64,000 nucleotides of DNA from Pteria penguin (taxonomy: Eukaryota; Mollusca; Bivalvia; Pterioida; Pteriidae), in the NCBI GenBank assembly GCA_035048485.1, contig CM068582.1, forward strand, positions 36,971,596-37,035,595. The letters run 5' to 3'. Numbering within the stretch: position 1 is the first letter of the stretch; the number at the start of each line of letters is the position of its first letter. Under the pieces are notes generated by a model. That model was not told where the DNA came from, made no database searches, and saw only the letters and a list, made by a program, of their open reading frames with translations. Shown in pieces: positions 58,410-64,000 of the stretch. A program made the position numbers and the translations under genes.

Positions 58410-58980
58410 TTCATAAATACTGGTTTCTTGACAGATATAGAAAGTTCCTATACAAGTAGGACTATGAACAGGCAAGACAAGTATGGTTACAACAGAAGTA
58501 ATATATTAACCAATGTAAGTATAAACAATATTTGCTGAGTGTTTATATGGATGCATATCATAGCCTGTGTGTTAAAAGCAAACGAATTATTGGAAATCTG
58601 TCAAAATATTAATCATTCATTCCATGTCAACAAACAAAAATACGGAAAAGAGTATTACTTTACCTATAATCTATTTATTAAACACATGCTTCTTCACATT
58701 TATTCAATTTTAGAAGGAAAAAAGAGAAAGAAAACTATGAGTTGAAATAATATATACTTTGTCAAAATGTCAGTGCTGTCTTTAATCGATAGGATTTAAA
58801 CAGTGCCTTTTACTTATATAAAATTATAGATCTTTAAACTTCAAACACACAGGCTAAGATAACCGCTAATCAGAATGTTTCCATAGTGTCTCCCTCTATC
58901 TTATCCCAATCATTATGTTCAAAAACACCTGTTGTCATTCTATTTTCCAATCAGGTTATTTTAGTGACGTGACGCTAACA

Positions 58981-61900
58981 TCACGTGGGTTGATGTTCTC
59001 CTATCACGATTTTGGTACTATGTCTACCCCTGTGAATGTGAACTGAACTGCTGCCACCAGAACGTAATTCAATATTCTCCTCCGTACCCACATTATTTGT
59101 ACCACCTTCCATATGATTGTCTATTTGTACTACTTCAACAGGTAACCGTTGTCTTGGATGTCCATTGACATCTGTGCTGTGACGTCTGTGCACCTCGCTC
59201 TCGACAGAAAAGTTCATAGAATCATGAGATGTTTGTTCAGTTTCACTAACACCACTTCGTAGGTGAGCAGTAGAACTTTGTGATGTGTTAGTAGAGATTG
59301 ATGTCTCCAATTGTTGCCATCCTTGTACTGATTGTACCAAGCCAGACAGAAACTCAAGTTCATTTTCTGGTGTGACGTCATACTGTATCTTTGTATCACT
59401 CAGTCTCAATGTTTCTGATCTTTTTTCGTCGTCGAGAAAATCTAGTGAATTCTCTCGCTTCTTTCGTTCTTCTTGTCCGAATTCAGTAAAACCTTCCTCT
59501 TTCGTAAAGTTCATTTCATCTATTTTGTCATAAGACCTTTTGAAACTTTCCTCTCTATATGAGGCCGTAAAAGAGTTGTCCGTCTTATCGTCCTTTTTAA
59601 CAAAAGCTGACAACATGTTAATAGGAACTGGGAAAAGCATCGTGGAACTTGATTCTGTTGCGATTGATCCAAGTGTCTGGAGATAGCGGAGCTGCAATGC
59701 CGCTGGTGATTCCATGATGACGTCAGCAGCTTCCTTCAAAGGGCGGGAAGCATTTTGTTCACCCTCAGCAGCAACGACCTATAAATAGCAATACTTTTAC
59801 TTTTAAAATTTTATCAAGAACATTATTAAGACCTATCTGTATCCTATTTTTCACTCTTAACTGCTTGTAAGCTACTGTCGAGAGGTCTCCTAATGTTTTA
59901 ATTGATCTCTTCCAATGAGTGTTGAAACATTGCCTCTAGATATAGATAACTCTACTGTTGCTAACCTAGGTCAAACTTTAAAAAAGATGGCCGTCAAGAC
60001 AAATAACAGAGAGTGAATCTCACTGAGATCACTCACCAATATGGCTTGAAATATGGAAGATTCATTGGAATCATGTCGCAAGGTGTGATAGTAGGGCTAT
60101 ATTTATTTATATTAATGATAATTTCTATAATTTGTATAAAGGTGTACATGTCATATTATCAGAGTTAATGTTCTGGCAGCTTTCGTACTGACCTTGTACA
60201 TACAAAATAAGTCTATGTGAAATCAAGAGACCCACCACATTTACGATCTACATTTTTAAGTACTTCTATTTATGACCTTCAAATTGTAAATTGACAAGTT
60301 TAAATGTTGTATAATGATTGTTGTCTTATTGATTTATTTGTATAGGATAATGAATACCAAGAAAATGAAAACAGCCTACAGTGAAAAATTCAGTTTGGTC
60401 GCTTTTATTCAAATATGCTATCACATGCCATGATATGGGTCAAAGTGAAAGTATACTACTTTTGTAGACTGATGCAATAATTGAACAACATTATTTTGGT
60501 TCTGATGTTATATTTTCTTATATGATTAATAAGAAGTATTAATATATAGTATACAGTTATGGACTTCATTTTTTCTTAACGTCTTTCCTTTCAAAACTTC
60601 ACTCCTTTTCTAATGGGATATGAAAAGCAACAGGAAGTGTCCCCTTTTCAATTTTAACAACTCTGAAACATTTTGGAATATACCAAGGAACTTAAAAGTG
60701 AATGCCACATGTGATGGCCCGGTAAGATAATCTTTATTTTAAAGTCTTAGAGCCTCTACGAAAACCGCGTATTTCCTCATTTTCGCTTATTTTCGTTTCG
60801 TAGGAAATACAACAAGGGTATCCCCATAATAAGACCGTTATTCAGCACAAGTTTGACGTGGGTTATGGCTGCCGAGGAATATCCAATGCGAGGGGCCCTA
60901 CTGTAGGTATAACCGCTAGCTTGGTTGTTGGTTGGTCAAAAATAATCCTCAACAAATTCTGCCGAGAGGAAAATTTGGTGATGTAAGAACTATTGTTGCT
61001 TTGAAATCACATGAATACTCAAAATTTTAGGAAATCATCAATTTAAATTAAAATCATATTAACGGGCATTTTAATATGATTCATCACATTTAAAGATTGT
61101 AATTCTCCTTATATTCACCACCAAAAATACTTCATAAAACCTAACAACATTTAATTGTGATATAAAACAGGAAATGACTCTCAAAACCACTAAAGTCTTC
61201 TTAAAACTCCGACCTTAGCACGAGCTTCCCGCGCTGCTTCTGCCTCGGCCGCCATTGCCCTCTGTAACTGTAATGGTAGCCGTACATCTTTTCTGTAAAG
61301 TTTAAATATATTTGATTTCATAAACATATCTTTATATGCAAGTTATTATGGCGGTTTTACTGGTCGTGATGCACAACACACGTATATTATGTGCAAATTC
61401 ATCAATAGCAGTTATGATACACCAGTACATGTAAATATCAAAAATTATTAAATGAGGAAAATTCAAAATGTAGACACCTAAGTGTATGACTTATAAATTT
61501 AGGATTATTCTAGGAAGCTTGGAGTCTCCAGCAGTGATACAGTTCAAGGGATGACCAATACCATTGTTTTTGTATATATACATGGAAAGTTTTTAGGTTT
61601 ATATCAGCTTTGTGTTAATTTCTTGTTATAATGATCATGACGTCTAATCCTTTTATTACAATTGTTGTAGTCAATATTTCTGTTTAAGACACTTTAGTAA
61701 AATATAATATAATTATAACTCTTTTATTTCTTCATACTTTTAAAATCTTAAATTCTTACATTTCGACTCTCTCCACCTTGATGCCCCAAGCATCTGTAGC
61801 TTTATCTAACATTTCCTGAAAATATGATGAAAGAGAGAATATAAAGAGGGATGGACTAAATGCTGAAAGTCTTAATCAGTCACAAGACATTGTCCACATA

Positions 61901-62224
61901 ACATGTCATGAAAATAGATAATGATCCTAATGATATTATTGAAAGAGCTGGATTTTTTAAAAGTTGAATTTCGTGAAGTTTATAATAATTGTTGAAACCT
62001 ATAATGTTGAAAAGACCGACCTGCATGAGCATTGCCATGTGGTCCCTCTCTGTGAGGACTTCTGCCATCACTTTCATTCCCATCACATTCCTCAGTACTG
62101 TAGCAGACAGCAACTGAGCAGACCGGACTGCGTCTGTGACGTTACAGATGGACATGACAGGATCGGACACCCTGTAGTAGATGACTGCATCTACGGACAC
62201 GGTAACGCTGTCCTTTGTTAAAAT
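58981..62224 (-). CDS. Stomatin-family (SPFH) membrane protein, gene C (3' four exons, 378 aa visible)
   Basis: Exons in transcript order: 62224-62021 (204 bp), 61815-61760 (56 bp), 61292-61214 (79 bp), 59778-58981 (798 bp, stop TGA). Lengths and phases of the first three equal those in genes A and B. The missing 5' exons (start, hairpin, first SPFH blocks) are not found up to 64000 and must lie beyond the edge. Visible motifs: TKDSVTVSVDAVIYYRV, AQLLSATVLRNVMGMK, ATDAWGIKVERVE, VRLPLQLQRAMAAEAEA, SPAALQLRYLQTLG, STMLFPVPINML. The helix reads SRPLKEAADV where A and B have SRALKEAADV. After the core comes a unique hydrophilic tail of about 205 residues, rich in Glu, Lys, Ser and Thr with several His/Arg clusters and no recognised domain. 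Possible AATAAA on the minus strand at 58679-58674. Confidence 0.9.
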
Positions 62225-62851
62225 CTGAGAACACAAATAAACAGGTATGTTATAGAAAATGTTGAACATAAAACTCAAATAAAAAAAATCATTCTGGGGA
62301 TATCATGCTTGTATCATCTAAATTATGGGCATTGATTGTATCATATTATGGTCTGAAATGACTTTTACCGCTACCCATGTTGTGCTGACTCTTACCGAAA
62401 AAAAAGAAGAGAAGAAACTAGTTATTTCATAACTTCTAATTGACATTACAAGTCTTTGTTAGGGACTGAAATCCAACTAGTGGCGCTGTCTACAACGCTG
62501 TAGATAAAAACAAGATATATATCAAACTCGCTTTTAGAAGTGTAAATATAATGTCATTCTTCTGAGATATTTCTACGGACTGAACAGAGTAGACACTGAT
62601 GATCCACGGACAAAGGTATTGTCCTTTATCTACTATAGATATATCTCAATTAAACTGTTGAAATAGATGGAATCTCTGGTAGTATCGTTGGGTATCCATT
62701 CTGTTAAATATGATAAAGCTTTTTATTACGAACATTGATTTACTAAAACCTTGATATATATATATAGATGAAAGTTATGTTATTCTAAACTTCATTTTAA
62801 TATACCAAACTGTACCAAGAACATTGTTAATATTTTTAATATATATATAAA

Positions 62852-62859
<8 letters not shown>

Positions 62860-62900
<41 letters not shown>
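62860..62900. repeat. (AT)n microsatellite
   Basis: An AT run preceded by AT-rich imperfect repeats from 62830. Confidence 0.9.
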
Positions 62901-62905
<5 letters not shown>

Positions 62906-63131
62906 CACAAGTAGGAAATATAACAACAACGTTCACTATTCAAAAATGTCGGATCAACCGTGGGTCAATGCAAGTCGCTAAAATATAAAAGAGGTCAAAT
63001 ATAGAAGCACAAGAAGGCGACAAATGACACTAAAATAAAAAATAAAAAATATTTTTTATTTTAGTGTCGTTTGTTAAAATAAAAAAATAAAAAATACTTT
63101 TTATTTTAGTGTCGTTTGTTGCTTTCTTGTG

Positions 63132-63133
<2 letters not shown>
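62900..63133. repeat. Inverted-repeat element between two (AT)n tracts
   Basis: AGCACAAGAAGGCGACAAAT and GACACTAAAATAAAAAATA at about 63005-63045 are mirrored by TTTTATTTTAGTGTCG and TTGCTTTCTTGTGCTT at 63098-63133, with an intermediate third copy (TTTTAGTGTCGTTTGTT). Short A+T-rich foldback, no coding. Confidence 0.6.

Positions 63134-63224
<91 letters not shown>
63134..63224. repeat. (AT)n microsatellite
   Basis: About 45 uninterrupted AT units. Confidence 0.97.
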
Positions 63225-63226
<2 letters not shown>

Positions 63227-63423
63227 GAAAAGGTTAAATCAAAATAATGGAGATATAATAAATCTAAACTTTCATTTCATAAAATATCGCAGTTTATGAA
63301 ATATTGCAGTTTACGACTCATAAATTGCAATATTCCATATATTGCGATATCTTATGAAATAAAAATTTAAATTCATTATATTTCCACTATTTTGATAAAA
63401 CATTTTCGAATATATCATACTGT
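63222..63423. repeat. Palindromic foldback element, about 95-bp arms
   Basis: ATATTCGAAAAGGTTAAATC and following sequence to about 63318 are matched in reverse by the stretch ending TGTTTTATCAAAATAGTGGA-type complement, that is, ACATTTTCGAATATA at 63402-63416. The arms are diverged (roughly four in five bases match by eye). Confidence 0.65.
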
Positions 63424-63579
63424 GCACGACTAATGTATGGCTTTTATTATATATACATACACACACACCCACACACACACAAACACACACCCACATATTC
63501 GGGCAAATCCCTCCACTTCCCGCGGTCATGTTGTCATGCATGCGATTAGCTAATGATTGGCTATTAAAGCTCTATTTTA

Positions 63580-63690
63580 GTGGAGCTCGGGTAGCTCAGT
63601 CGGTTGGAGAGTCGGATGCATGACAACTCTTTGATTCGGTACCATAGGTCGTGGGTTAGAGTCCCAGACGGGGAACGAATATAAGTGAAA
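63580..63690 (+). mobile_element. tRNA-like sequence, probable SINE head
   Basis: GCTCGGGTAGCTCAGTCGGT resembles box A and GGTCGTGGGTTAGAGTCCC resembles box B. The anticodon arm cannot be folded convincingly and no acceptor-stem pairing is evident, so it is not called a tRNA gene. It is followed by AT-rich sequence and an (AT)n run. Confidence 0.45.
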
Positions 63691-63821
63691 TATAGGATGC
63701 CTTGTTAGCTGTAGTGTCTTTGTGCTTTATATGTTTGTTTAATTTGTCATTATTTTCTACAGGTATTTCTTCGGAGATTCAAGGTCCATAGTACTCCCAG
63801 ATGTTTAACTGATTCTATTTG

Positions 63822-63828
<7 letters not shown>

Positions 63829-63917
<89 letters not shown>
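63829..63917. repeat. (AT)n microsatellite
   Basis: About 44 AT units near the right edge. Confidence 0.97.
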
Positions 63918-63919
<2 letters not shown>

Positions 63920-64000
63920 ACAGATTTTGCATTAACAAAATGCCCATTATATTGCAGTTTTATGGATTGGTATACATTTACTCCTGTATTTCTGTTGCAT

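Noticed and set aside
63580..63690. Functional tRNA gene
   Set aside because: Box A and B words are present, but the acceptor stem and anticodon loop do not fold convincingly; more likely a SINE head.

Overview
This is a eukaryotic window, most likely from a marine bivalve mollusc or a close lophotrochozoan. The species cannot be fixed from the sequence. It is AT-rich, its genes have many introns, it carries dispersed tRNA-derived SINEs and one near-complete non-LTR retrotransposon, and it has an unusually high load of minisatellites. There is no operon structure and no CRISPR. Gene models below were built by eye from splice sites, reading phase and protein motifs, because most long open frames here are repeat artefacts.

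Layout: 1-14.8 kb is gene-poor: one possible partial exon near 0.83 kb, minisatellites at 2.3-3.4, 6.0-6.3 and 9.4-10.2 kb, and a very long perfect palindrome at 6.4-6.66 kb. At 14.8-17.2 kb on the + strand a small two-exon gene for an 85-residue acidic protein can be assembled. At 18.1-31.6 kb, also +, eight exons whose phases all agree encode the C-terminal 272 residues of a multi-pass membrane protein. Its core resembles the outer helix - pore loop - inner helix module of potassium channels, but with a degenerate selectivity filter (C-G-S-S-D where V-G-Y-G-D is usual). Its introns hold a CACGTG-bearing minisatellite, a sense-oriented LINE (23.3-28.2 kb), and two minisatellites that are tandem copies of an exon end plus its own 5' splice site.

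From 31.9 to 35.5 kb lie a 66-bp minisatellite, two SINEs and a 24-bp minisatellite. From 38.4 kb to the right edge three stomatin-family (SPFH) genes stand head to tail on the - strand. Gene A (38.4-45.7 kb) is complete with 265 aa, gene B (49.2-55.6 kb) is complete with 350 aa, and gene C (59.0 kb to beyond the edge) shows its last four exons. All intron positions and phases that can be compared are conserved; the paralogues differ mainly in the length of the last exon, that is, in their cytosolic C-terminal tails. Their introns and spacers carry further minisatellites, SINEs and MITE-like inverted repeats.

The most unusual item is the 39-bp array at 19.95-20.74 kb. Each unit repeats the last codons of an exon followed by a consensus 5' splice site, and the unit is divisible by three. 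About a dozen alternative donors could therefore lengthen the protein in steps of 13 residues without a frameshift. A second exon-end/donor array of about 40 units lies in the same gene at 28.66-30.08 kb.
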